This document shows, piece after piece, positions 1 through 6,571 of a DNA stretch of 9,676 nt (its first letter is position 1; each line of letters begins with the position of its first letter). The stretch is from RGIG4576 sp964606575 (GTDB taxonomy: Bacteria > Bacteroidota > Bacteroidia > Bacteroidales > Muribaculaceae), in the NCBI GenBank assembly GCA_964606575.1, contig CAZSHA010000075.1, positions 1-9,676 on the forward strand, written 5' to 3'. Both the position numbers and the translations under genes were made by a program. Below the pieces are notes generated by a model that worked only from the letters and a program-made list of their open reading frames with translations, ran no database searches and was not told the origin of the DNA.

Positions 1-150
1 ATAGACTTTCATGCTGGGCGACAATACTCTTTCAATACTTGCCAATGTCGAATGGTCACACCCCCAACCGTGCATAAGCACAATAGGATGCCCCTCGCCC
101 TCAACAGTATAATGAAAGTCGACTCCGTCTATGTGCAAGCTATTTTCCAT
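1..150 (-). CDS. alpha/beta hydrolase, N-terminal fragment (cut by window edge)
   Basis: The reverse strand from 150 to 1 is open for 50 codons, starts with ATG, and runs off the left edge. The translation has the opening strands of an alpha/beta hydrolase fold: an early beta strand (HIDGVDFHYTVEG, residues 6-18), then PIVLMHGWG at residues 22-30. The HGWG there (residues 27-30) is the usual oxyanion-hole HGxG/HGxx motif. The nucleophile elbow, acid and catalytic histidine all lie outside the window, so the substrate and enzyme class cannot be named. No signal peptide is visible, so the protein is probably cytoplasmic. The gene is divergent from ligA, with a 202-bp gap. A good -7 box (169-176) lies just upstream of the start, leaving a leader of only about a dozen bases. 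The fold is likely; the specific function is unknown. Confidence 0.8.
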   Translation of the reverse strand, partial: MENSLHIDGVDFHYTVEGEGHPIVLMHGWGCDHSTLASIERVLSPSMKVY

Positions 151-168
151 ATACGCTAAATTAACTCA

Positions 169-176
169 CAAAGATA
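169..176 (-). promoter_or_regulatory. Bacteroidota-type -7 box for the alpha/beta hydrolase gene
   Basis: Read on the minus strand this is TATCTTTG, an exact match to the Bacteroidota -7 consensus TAnnTTTG. It lies 18 bp upstream of the hydrolase ATG (150). No TTTG is visible at the usual -33 distance, so the assignment rests on the -7 box and its position alone. Confidence 0.5.
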
Positions 177-320
177 CAAATCTCACACCATATATCCCCA
201 TTTTTAGCTCAACTTCTATCAAAAAACTTTATTTCACACTATTTATTAAAAGTATTTTAGCAAGATTTACTATCTTAGCTTAAGATTTAATTACTCGCTT
301 CATGCTCTTTGAGTTTAAAG

Positions 321-340
321 CATTTATCAACATTTATCAA
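321..340 (+). repeat. tandem duplication of the decamer CATTTATCAA in the ligA leader
   Basis: CATTTATCAA occurs at 321-330 and again, with no spacer, at 331-340, ending 12 bp before the ligA ATG (353). The two copies are identical. It could be a slippage duplication, a pair of protein-binding half sites in phase with one helical turn, or simply leader sequence. The sequence alone does not decide. Confidence 0.85.
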
Positions 341-349
341 AACGTTTTG
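338..349. promoter_or_regulatory. 12-bp perfect palindrome abutting the ligA start
   Basis: CAAAACGTTTTG is a perfect palindrome overlapping the end of the second decamer and ending 3 bp before the ligA ATG. Its position suits an operator or a small RNA fold over the ribosome-loading site. It is short and AT-rich, so chance is also possible. The palindrome is seen directly; the regulatory role is inferred. Confidence 0.35.
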
Positions 350-352
350 TGC

Positions 353-2362
353 ATGGCTGACATTTTTGAACAACGTATTCTAGAACTCCGCAAGGAAATA
401 AATGAATATAACCATCAATATTATGTGCTTAACGCACCCACAATCTCCGACAAAGAATTTGACGATAAGTTAAAGGAACTGCAAGAACTGGAAGAAACCT
501 ATCCGCAATTCTTCGATGCCTATTCGCCAACCCAGCGCGTCGGTAGTGACTTGTCGCAAGGATTTAAACAAGTCAAGCACGAGCGGCCTATGATTTCGTT
601 ATCTAATTCATATTCGGTTGATGAGGTTGCCGACTTCCTTACCCGTGCTGAAAACGGTTTGCAGGGTGAGAAGTGTGAAATCGTGGGCGAGATGAAATTT
701 GACGGAACGTCCATTTCTCTCATTTATGAACATGGCAGGCTTGTTCGTGCAGTGACGCGTGGCGATGGAGAGCGTGGCGATGATGTAACGACTAATGTAC
801 TCACAATAAAAAGTATACCTCTACAATTGCCCGAAAACACCGATTATCCCGATGCTTTTGAGATTCGTGGGGAAATTTTGTTGCCTTGGAAACAATTTGA
901 GGAATTGAACAAAGAGCGCGCGTTCAATGAGGAATCGCTCTTTGCTAATCCTAGAAATGCCGCTGCTGGAACTTTGAAACTGCAAAATTCTGCCGAGGTG
1001 GCGAGAAGGGGACTTGATGCCTATTTTTACTATATATTAGGCGATAATCTTCCATGCGACACACATTATGGCAACATGCAAGAAGCAAGAAAGTGGGGAT
1101 TCAAAGTAGCTCCTGTTATGGAATTGTTGCCTTCGCTTGATGATGTACGCGCATTCATAGCAAAGTGGGATGTTGAACGTAAGCATCTGCCTGTGGCAAC
1201 AGATGGATTGGTCTTCAAAATCAATAATTTACGCCAACAATTAAACTTAGGAAGCACATCAAAATCACCTCGTTGGGCTGTTGCTTTCAAGTTTCAAGCA
1301 GAACGTGCATGCACATCGTTAAAATTTGTGTCATTTGAAGTAGGTAGAACTGGAGTCGTAACTCCAGTTGCAAATCTGGACCCCGTATTGCTGTCTGGCA
1401 CAATAGTGAAACGCGCGTCACTGCACAACGAAGATATAATACGCACACTAGATATTCATGAGGGCGATAAGCTATATGTAGAAAAAGGCGGAGAGATAAT
1501 ACCCAAAATAGTAGGGGTGGATTTAGACAGCAGAATACATGGAAGCCAACCTCTGAAATTCGTCCAAACTTGTCCTGTGTGCGGTACACCGCTTAAAAGA
1601 ATCGAAGGCGAAGCTGCTTGGTTTTGCCCTAACAAATATGAATGTCGTCCGCAAATCACTGGGAAAATTGAGCATTTCGTGGGTAGACACATGATGAATA
1701 TTGACGGAATAGGAGAAGAAGTGGCTGAGCAACTTTTCACGGCAGGATTGGTGACAAACATAGCCGATTTATACGATTTAACCGAAGAAAAACTGGTGAC
1801 GCTTGAACGTTTTAAAGAGCGATCGGCTCGACGTATAATCAGCGGTATTGAAGAAAGTAAAAAAGTGCCGTTTGAACGGTTAATTTTCGCATTATCCATC
1901 CCATTTGTGGGTGAAACCACCGCTAAAGTTCTAGCTAGTGCGACACACGACATGGATGCCCTCATGGCTATGGATGAATTGCAACTTTCAAGCATTAATG
2001 AGATAGGCGGTAAGATCGCAAAAAGTATTGTGGAATATTTCAGCGTAGACGCAAATAAACAAATAATAGAACGCTTGCGTACCGCAGGGCTTCAAATGGC
2101 GATTTCCGAAGAAGAATTACAGAATAAGACCGATAAACTCGCAGGCAAATCTATTGTAATCAGCGGAACTTTCGCTCACCATTCACGTGACGAATACAAA
2201 AAGATGATAACCCAAAACGGCGGGAAAAATGTTGGTTCAATTTCATCTAAAACCGATTTTGTCTTTGCAGGAGAGAATATGGGACCAGCTAAGCTTGAAA
2301 AGGCTAAAAAATTGGGAATACCAATTATAAACGAAGAAGATTTCTTGAAAATGATAGAATAA
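353..2362 (+). CDS. ligA: NAD+-dependent DNA ligase LigA
   Basis: LigA seals nicks in duplex DNA during replication and repair, using NAD+ as the adenylate donor. The protein is 669 aa from ATG 353, the normal LigA length. Domain Ia, which binds NMN, is at the N-terminus with the conserved YY at 23-24 and DxxFD at 33-37. The adenylation domain has the catalytic lysine in KFDG (K115), followed by TRGDG and EIRGE. An OB fold follows, then a Cys4 zinc finger (C407, C410, C425, C431), helix-hairpin-helix repeats and a C-terminal BRCT domain (about 590-669). The frame is open further upstream to ATG 302, but the added 17 residues are hydrophobic and not part of the family. The homologous start MADIFEQRI fits, so 353 was chosen. 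All key residues are present. The gene stands alone between a divergent hydrolase and a terminator. Confidence 0.97.
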   Translation: MADIFEQRILELRKEINEYNHQYYVLNAPTISDKEFDDKLKELQELEETYPQFFDAYSPTQRVGSDLSQGFKQVKHERPMISLSNSYSVDEVADFLTRAENGLQGEKCEIVGEMKFDGTSISLIYEHGRLVRAVTRGDGERGDDVTTNVLTIKSIPLQLPENTDYPDAFEIRGEILLPWKQFEELNKERAFNEESLFANPRNAAAGTLKLQNSAEVARRGLDAYFYYILGDNLPCDTHYGNMQEARKWGFKVAPVMELLPSLDDVRAFIAKWDVERKHLPVATDGLVFKINNLRQQLNLGSTSKSPRWAVAFKFQAERACTSLKFVSFEVGRTGVVTPVANLDPVLLSGTIVKRASLHNEDIIRTLDIHEGDKLYVEKGGEIIPKIVGVDLDSRIHGSQPLKFVQTCPVCGTPLKRIEGEAAWFCPNKYECRPQITGKIEHFVGRHMMNIDGIGEEVAEQLFTAGLVTNIADLYDLTEEKLVTLERFKERSARRIISGIEESKKVPFERLIFALSIPFVGETTAKVLASATHDMDALMAMDELQLSSINEIGGKIAKSIVEYFSVDANKQIIERLRTAGLQMAISEEELQNKTDKLAGKSIVISGTFAHHSRDEYKKMITQNGGKNVGSISSKTDFVFAGENMGPAKLEKAKKLGIPIINEEDFLKMIE

Positions 2363-2374
2363 TCTTTAAAGACA

Positions 2375-2405
2375 AACGCCTCTTTCGACTAGCGAGAGAG
2401 GCGTT
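2375..2405. terminator. bidirectional stem-loop terminator between ligA and the DUF4251 gene
   Basis: AACGCCTCTTTCG (2375-2387) pairs with CGAGAGAGGCGTT (2393-2405) around the loop ACTAG, giving a 13-bp stem with one G-T wobble. It sits 12 bp after the ligA stop and 23 bp beyond the stop of the convergent gene at 2429. T-rich sequence follows on the plus side (GCTTTTC), so it can serve both transcripts. Confidence 0.85.
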
Positions 2406-2428
2406 GCTTTTCATCTTAAGCTGTTTCT

Positions 2429-3082
2429 TTATTTCAAATCTTTCATATTTATAGACGTGTTCTGCCTATGCAACTTCCCTACTTTAAGAGTTTCAACGAG
2501 TTCATCGTCGTAAGGAAGAATAAAACCCATTAAATAATCATACCCACGACCTCGGCGACCACCCTTGGCATATTGTATTCCAACCTCTCCGTAATTGCTG
2601 TCGTCATCCAATTCCACGAACACATTTCCCGACAGAAATGGATTAACTACCTTAAACGTGCTTCTTAGCTTGCCGTTCTTCTTTTCTTCAATTTTCACAC
2701 CTCCTACAATCTTAGAAGTACCAGTATATCCACCTAAACGATTACTTCCTGTTGATGCACCTGCACTTCCTGTTTGTAATACAACTTGTCCGTTTTTTAC
2801 AATGAAGAAGTTAAGACCCCGTTCAGCCAAAGTGAGTTTCCTCCATCTTGTCCTATCTACTAATAAAATATAGCTACCATCTTTTACAGCATTTAGAGCT
2901 TCGGCATGAGCCACAGAATCACGTTGTTTCTCTAGCATTTTCTCATATGCCTTACGTTCTTTCTTTGTCATCTGCTCAAAGTTCAAACTATCAGCAACAT
3001 CCGCATCACGCACCTTCTCTACTGCGTTGGCTGAGATACTCACCCCCATTGTAAGTGCCAATAAAAAAGCTAAAGTCTTCAT
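2429..3082 (-). CDS. exported DUF4251-family protein, paralogue A
   Basis: This is a 217-aa protein of unknown function. Residues 1-20 form a Sec signal peptide ending in ANA before VEKV, so the mature protein should be periplasmic. A lysine/glutamate-rich helical stretch follows (about 38-57, containing KKERKAYEK and RDS). Next comes the conserved core: AVKDGSYILLVDR, then FFIVKNGQVVLQTGS, then NRLGGYT and KIEEKKNGKL. The order and wording match the DUF4251 family of Bacteroidota, and the two neighbouring genes have the same layout. Paralogue B is closest, sharing EEKKNG, the LSG strand, LMG.ILPYD and a basic C-terminal tail. The gene has no strong ribosome binding site, and its promoter was not clearly found. 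It ends at the terminator shared with ligA. Family membership is inferred by pattern and by similarity to paralogue C. Confidence 0.75.
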   Translation of the reverse strand: MKTLAFLLALTMGVSISANAVEKVRDADVADSLNFEQMTKKERKAYEKMLEKQRDSVAHAEALNAVKDGSYILLVDRTRWRKLTLAERGLNFFIVKNGQVVLQTGSAGASTGSNRLGGYTGTSKIVGGVKIEEKKNGKLRSTFKVVNPFLSGNVFVELDDDSNYGEVGIQYAKGGRRGRGYDYLMGFILPYDDELVETLKVGKLHRQNTSINMKDLK

Positions 3083-3161
3083 AACGTCACATATTTATAT
3101 AATTGTTTATAAAGTTATAAAATTAAAATCAAAAAAACATTCCCTTAACCAAGTTTAACAG

Positions 3162-3201
3162 AAATCCCAGCCAACTATCTTGTTACTGTCGGCTGGGATT
3201 T
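3162..3201. terminator. stem-loop between paralogues B and A, probable terminator
   Basis: AAATCCCAGCC (3162-3172) is a perfect inverted repeat of GGCTGGGATTT (3191-3201), an 11-bp stem with an 18-nt loop. It lies 25 bp past the stop of the minus-strand gene B and upstream of gene A, so it probably separates the two transcripts. The T tract on the minus side is weak (TTTCTGTT); it is better on the plus side (TTTTCTTT). Confidence 0.65.
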
Positions 3202-3226
3202 TCTTTATTCAACTATGGGATTCCTT

Positions 3227-3910
3227 TTATCTAGCTTTTTTCATATCTTCAAATTTGATATAATCGCTAAGTCTACCCATATTGCCTTTGAAATTAGAAC
3301 CCAGGCCACGTCCGTTTGGAACAAATGACTTACCGATTTTTATCTCACGGCCTATACCTTCTTTATCGTAGGGAAGAATTACTCCCATCAAACTGTAAAA
3401 AGATCCATCGGCATTATTAGTGATTCCTATCTCAGCAAAATTATCTTTTTTGTTTAATTTAAGATTCATTTTGCCCGATAAATATGTCGCCATTATATCA
3501 TATTTACATTTTACTTCTCCATTCTTCTTCTCTTCCAAATCTCCGGTTTTTATGATTTCTGTTGGTACGGTGATTCCGCCTAGATTGTTATTTCCCGAAG
3601 AAGACATATCTGTACCGGTTTGAAATGTTACGTCTTTCCCGTTTTCTACCAACAAGAAATTTATTAATTTCTCTCTAGCATTCATTTCAATAAAATCACG
3701 TCTTTCAACCAAAAGGATAAAATTACCGCTTTTTATTGCGGCTACGGCATTTGCGTGGTCTGTTGAATCCTTGATTGCTTGTTGGCGTTTTTCATATTCT
3801 TTACGCTCTTTTTTTGACATTTTGGATAAATCTACCTCGCTCACAGAAACTGCACTGGCAGTAACAGCCAAACTTACCAATGCCACTAAAAACATCATTA
3901 ATTTTTTCAT
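3227..3910 (-). CDS. exported DUF4251-family protein, paralogue B
   Basis: This is a 227-aa secreted protein of unknown function. The open frame continues upstream to 3961, but ATG 3910 was chosen because it gives a clean signal peptide (MKKLMMFLVALVSLAVTASA, cleavage after ASA); the longer form would add 17 residues ahead of it. The mature part starts with a charged helix (SKKERKEYEKRQQAIKDS, about 30-47). The core follows: AIKSGNFILLVER, INFLLVENG, NNNLGGITV, EEKKNGEVKCKYD, YLSGKMNLKL and LMGVILPYDKEG. It is closest to paralogue A and keeps the LGG and NG.V...Y landmarks of paralogue C. The C-terminal 45 residues or so after the LPYD strand are longer than in paralogues A and C, and are rich in Gly, Lys and Arg. 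It lies 122 bp after gene C on the same strand, so co-transcription or its own promoter are both possible. Confidence 0.75.
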   Translation of the reverse strand: MKKLMMFLVALVSLAVTASAVSVSEVDLSKMSKKERKEYEKRQQAIKDSTDHANAVAAIKSGNFILLVERRDFIEMNAREKLINFLLVENGKDVTFQTGTDMSSSGNNNLGGITVPTEIIKTGDLEEKKNGEVKCKYDIMATYLSGKMNLKLNKKDNFAEIGITNNADGSFYSLMGVILPYDKEGIGREIKIGKSFVPNGRGLGSNFKGNMGRLSDYIKFEDMKKAR

Positions 3911-3995
3911 AATCTTCGTTTGTTTATTATCTGCGGGTAAAATTACGAAAAAATAATACAAATACTATACACAAATTAAACTTTTTTCATATTAA

Positions 3996-4003
3996 CAAAA
4001 ATA
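3996..4003 (-). promoter_or_regulatory. possible -7 box for DUF4251 paralogue B
   Basis: On the minus strand this reads TATTTTTG, matching TAnnTTTG, 85 bp upstream of the chosen start of gene B. No -33 TTTG is seen at the expected distance, and the region is AT-rich, so this is a weak call. Confidence 0.3.
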
Positions 4004-4032
4004 CACATAGCTATAGCTGTAACATTTCGGCA

Positions 4033-4623
4033 TCACAATTTTGCACCTTTTATTGCTTTTTCGATATCGTTGGTATTGTACGGAACCACATCACCATATA
4101 TTGTAAGGCTTCCCGACCAGAAATTAGGGCTTATTATAGCCATCGCATAATTATCTTCTTTATATAAGGTGACTTGAACTTGAGCTGAAACGGCTGGTCC
4201 AGAAACTGAAAAATTATATGTGATATTCCCTTTCTTATCGGGTTCACCTCCCTTTAAACCTGTAACAGTACCCTCCACGGTGACTCCACCTAGACCGTTC
4301 AAACCCGGATTTCCTCTATTAGATGCAATCTGTATAGTGGCTTTATTACCCTGTACTAACAAAAAATTGGTGTTCGGTTGCGGATTCATATAGGCGTGTC
4401 CTCGCATCATCATGCGGTCAGCCATAAGAACATAGCAATTTTTACGCATCGCGTCAACGGCAAACTCATGGTCAATTGAGTCTTTGACTTCTTGAATACG
4501 TTTTTTTATCGCCTTTTTCTCTTCCTTTGTGTATTCTTTTTCTTTGTCACCATATATTTCATCGGAATAGGCTGTATTACAAACCAACACACACGTCAAT
4601 AAGACAAACATTAATTTGCGCAT
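4033..4623 (-). CDS. DUF4251 domain-containing exported protein, paralogue C
   Basis: This 196-aa protein is the clearest DUF4251 member of the three. The signal peptide covers about residues 1-20 and ends AYS before DEIYG. A cysteine-bearing stretch (LLTCVLVC) does not form a proper lipobox, so cleavage by signal peptidase I into the periplasm is preferred. A Lys/Glu-rich helix follows (KEEKKAIKKRIQEVKDS). The core has YVLMADR, then PNTNFLLVQGNKATIQIAS, then NGLGGVTVEGTVTG, DKKGNITYNFSVSG, AQVQVTLYKEDNYAMAII and a closing VVPYN strand, as expected for this beta-rich family. Length is typical. An AAAGGAG sequence 8 bp before ATG 4623 supports the start. Function is unknown in the family as far as I know. 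The gene is divergent from the CPBP protease gene, which by itself does not show a functional link. Confidence 0.85.
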   Translation of the reverse strand: MRKLMFVLLTCVLVCNTAYSDEIYGDKEKEYTKEEKKAIKKRIQEVKDSIDHEFAVDAMRKNCYVLMADRMMMRGHAYMNPQPNTNFLLVQGNKATIQIASNRGNPGLNGLGGVTVEGTVTGLKGGEPDKKGNITYNFSVSGPAVSAQVQVTLYKEDNYAMAIISPNFWSGSLTIYGDVVPYNTNDIEKAIKGAKL

Positions 4624-4631
4624 ATTCGTTT

Positions 4632-4638
4632 CTCCTTT
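4632..4638 (-). promoter_or_regulatory. strong Shine-Dalgarno sequence for DUF4251 paralogue C
   Basis: The minus strand reads AAAGGAG, 8 bp before ATG 4623. This is a near-perfect anti-16S match at ideal spacing and is unusual here: the other minus- and plus-strand genes in the window have at most a weak AAGGA (efp) or nothing. It fixes the start of paralogue C. Confidence 0.6.
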
Positions 4639-4744
4639 CTATGATATTATTGTTATACAACATCAAAGTAAACAATTACCTATCACAATAACAACTAATT
4701 TACACACTATAACTTCAACAGTACCTAATCTTAACTATTTTTAC

Positions 4745-4752
4745 TAATTTTG
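4745..4752 (+). promoter_or_regulatory. Bacteroidota -7 box of the CPBP protease gene
   Basis: TAATTTTG matches TAnnTTTG exactly, 20 bp before ATG 4773. No good TTTG lies about 20 bp upstream, so the -33 element is weak or absent. The predicted leader is about 15 nt. Confidence 0.6.
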
Positions 4753-4772
4753 CCCCAAAATAAAAATTCAAC

Positions 4773-5636
4773 ATGAAACAAATACTAAACTATCACAATA
4801 TAAAGTTTTCGCAGAAAATAACATTGTTGGTTTGTTCCTTTTTGTTGTGTCTTGTACTCGCCACAATGCTAAACACAATTATAAGTGTGAATCTAGAGCC
4901 GGGAAGCCTCTTAGGAATCAATATAAGCCTATTCACCCAGAATGTTCTTGCATTCATGCTGCCAGTGGTAATTACCGTTGTTTTTATTTCCGCAAAACCT
5001 CTAGAATATTTACGGCTGAACAAAGCGCCATCCATAAAATCAATAATATTTTTAATAGCCACTTTCATTGTTATGACACCAGCCTTCAATTATATTGTTG
5101 ACTGGAACAATAATATTTCACTGCCAGAGTCAATGAAAGGAATTGAATCGTGGATGCGGACCGCCGAAAATGCTGCTCAAGCCGTGACTAATAAGATTCT
5201 TAACGAAAACAACCTCATTGTGAGTATTCTCATTATCGGTATGTTGACTGGGATGAGTGAGGAAATGTTGTTCAGAGGCGGACTACAAACAATATTGCGT
5301 AGCCGACCGATGAGCATACACATAGCTATTTGGAGTACTGCTGTAATTTTCAGCATTATGCATTTCCAGTTTTTTGGATTTGTTCCTCGTGTCCTGCTGG
5401 GAGCGTTTTTCGGTTATTTGGCTTATTGGAGCGGCTCTTTATGGACGGCTGTCATAGCTCATGCTCTTAACAACTCCACCGTAATCGTAGCACACAGGAT
5501 TAACCAAACAAGCGGCTACAATCTTGACAACTTGGGGTTAGTGAACAATGGGGAGTTTCCAGTTTTAGCCATATGCAGTTTAATTGCAACTACATTACTA
5601 ATATATTACTATCTAAAAACAACAAGAGCCAAGTAA
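4773..5636 (+). CDS. CPBP family intramembrane glutamic/metalloprotease (CAAX protease-like)
   Basis: This is a 287-aa polytopic membrane protein. Hydrophobic segments fall at about 15-40, 49-73, 86-108, 147-167, a long stretch from 181 to 232, and 262-281. The three signature motifs of the CPBP (Abi/CAAX-protease) family are intact: EEMLFR (E163, E164, R168), FSIMH (F193, H197) and HALNN (H230, N234). These residues form the active site inside the membrane in family members such as Rce1. Bacterial members cleave or process membrane or prenylated peptides, and some give immunity to bacteriocins, but the substrate here cannot be told. It starts 149 bp from the divergent DUF4251 gene and has its own -7 box. 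Its TAA stop directly follows the left arm of a shared terminator. There is no bacteriocin or peptide gene nearby to suggest an immunity role. Confidence 0.9.
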   Translation: MKQILNYHNIKFSQKITLLVCSFLLCLVLATMLNTIISVNLEPGSLLGINISLFTQNVLAFMLPVVITVVFISAKPLEYLRLNKAPSIKSIIFLIATFIVMTPAFNYIVDWNNNISLPESMKGIESWMRTAENAAQAVTNKILNENNLIVSILIIGMLTGMSEEMLFRGGLQTILRSRPMSIHIAIWSTAVIFSIMHFQFFGFVPRVLLGAFFGYLAYWSGSLWTAVIAHALNNSTVIVAHRINQTSGYNLDNLGLVNNGEFPVLAICSLIATTLLIYYYLKTTRAK

Positions 5637-5654
5637 AATATTTCGCTTGGCTCT
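5625..5654. terminator. bidirectional terminator overlapping the end of the CPBP gene
   Basis: AGAGCCAAG (5625-5633) is the perfect reverse complement of CTTGGCTCT (5646-5654). The left arm encodes the last codons of the CPBP gene, and its TAA stop (5634-5636) is the first part of the loop. On the minus strand the stem is followed by TGTTGTTTTTAG, a good U-tract, so it is best suited to ending the udk-lptB transcript. Confidence 0.85.
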
Positions 5655-5674
5655 CATTGTTATACATTATACAA

Positions 5675-6541
5675 TCACTCAAACTTCTTCCGATTGAATA
5701 TAAAGTTTCTACCAAGATATTTTTCCCTAACCACAGGATTTGCCGCAAGTTCTTCAGAAGTTCCTTGGAATAGGATTTTTCCTTCAAACAAAAGATAGGC
5801 ACGGTCGGTTATATTAAGCGTTTCAGGTGCGTTGTGGTCGGTTATCAAAATACCGATGTTCTTAGTTTTCAATTTGTACACAATCGACTGTATATCTTCT
5901 ACCGCAATCGGGTCAACCCCCGCAAACGGTTCATCAAGCATTATAAACTTAGGATTTATGGCAAGGCATCGTGCTATTTCAGTACGACGACGTTCGCCAC
6001 CCGACAATTGGTCACCTAGGTTTTTACGCACATGCTGCAAGTGAAACTCCGAAAGCAGGCTTTCCAATTTTTCTTCTTGCTCCTCGGGGGGCAGCTTGCC
6101 CATCTCTAAAATTGTGCGTATGTTATTCTCAACGCTCAATTTTCGGAACACCGATGCTTCCTGCGCCAAATAGCCTATTCCGCACTTCGCACGCTTATAC
6201 ACTGGATATTTTGTGATATCCCTGTCATTCAAAAATATACGACCTTCATTGGGAGTAATAAGCCCTGTCGTCATATAGAATGTTGTGGTTTTGCCCGCTC
6301 CATTTGGTCCTAACAATCCAACAATTTCACCCTGCTTAACATTTATAGAAACATGGTTAACCACCGTGCGTTGACGATATTTCTTCACTAGGTTGTCGGT
6401 ACGAAGCACCATAGAGCCATCTTCTCCGAAATATTCTTCATCACTTAGCTCATGACTACTAACATCGGGGCTATTATTCTCTGTTTTAGAACTTGTAAAC
6501 TTATCTAATATGCTTCCTATAAGCGGAACTCTTATCTTCAT
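5675..6541 (-). CDS. lptB: LPS export ABC transporter ATP-binding protein LptB, with N-terminal extension
   Basis: LptB powers LptFG, which pulls lipopolysaccharide from the inner membrane onto the Lpt bridge. All ABC motifs are present in the 288-aa reading: Walker A GPNGAGKT (78-85), Q-loop Q127, signature LSGGE (179-183), Walker B FIMLDEP (D203, E204) and the switch H236. The GxGYLAQEASVFRKLSV and FAGVDPIAVEDIQ stretches are LptB hallmarks that separate it from amino-acid ABC ATPases. Usual length is about 240 aa; here 43 extra, acid- and serine-rich residues precede MVLRTDNLVKKY. ATG 6541 is preferred because it lies 30 bp after the udk stop, whereas the alternative start at 6412 would leave a 159-bp gap that is open in frame. 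The start is still not proven. It is downstream of udk in a likely operon. Confidence 0.93.
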   Translation of the reverse strand: MKIRVPLIGSILDKFTSSKTENNSPDVSSHELSDEEYFGEDGSMVLRTDNLVKKYRQRTVVNHVSINVKQGEIVGLLGPNGAGKTTTFYMTTGLITPNEGRIFLNDRDITKYPVYKRAKCGIGYLAQEASVFRKLSVENNIRTILEMGKLPPEEQEEKLESLLSEFHLQHVRKNLGDQLSGGERRRTEIARCLAINPKFIMLDEPFAGVDPIAVEDIQSIVYKLKTKNIGILITDHNAPETLNITDRAYLLFEGKILFQGTSEELAANPVVREKYLGRNFIFNRKKFE

Positions 6542-6571
6542 TTCTAAATTGTTTCTATTATACTTCCTTTC

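Larger units (their letters stand above)
151..352. other. divergent intergenic region between hydrolase and ligA
   Basis: About 200 bp of AT-rich sequence separates the two divergent starts. On the minus strand it holds a -7 box for the hydrolase. No full-consensus promoter for ligA was found; the nearest partial match is TATCTTAG near 273-280. The last 32 bases before the ligA ATG hold a tandem decamer and a 12-bp palindrome, listed separately. Confidence 0.6.

Noticed and set aside
302..352. Upstream ATG for ligA adding 17 residues
   Set aside because: The added residues are unlike LigA N-termini, overlap the tandem repeat and palindrome, and the ATG at 353 gives the family-standard start and places the catalytic lysine at 115.
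1287..1589. 100-codon minus-strand open frame inside ligA
   Set aside because: Antisense shadow with no recognisable domain or initiation signal.
1456..1995. 179-codon minus-strand open frame inside ligA
   Set aside because: It lies wholly antisense to a conserved gene, has low-complexity Ser-rich translation and no family features; it is a shadow of ligA codon usage.
3911..3961. Longer start for DUF4251 paralogue B
   Set aside because: It would put 17 residues ahead of a complete signal peptide; ATG 3910 begins with the expected MKK signal.
4008..4017. Palindrome AGCTATAGCT after DUF4251 paralogue C as a terminator
   Set aside because: The 10-bp palindrome has no loop room and no adjacent U-tract in the right place; likely chance in AT-rich DNA.
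4624..5636. CPBP protease plus DUF4251 genes as a bacteriocin-immunity or defence system
   Set aside because: The genes are divergent and separately promoted, with no precursor peptide, transporter or nuclease nearby; adjacency alone does not support a joint function.
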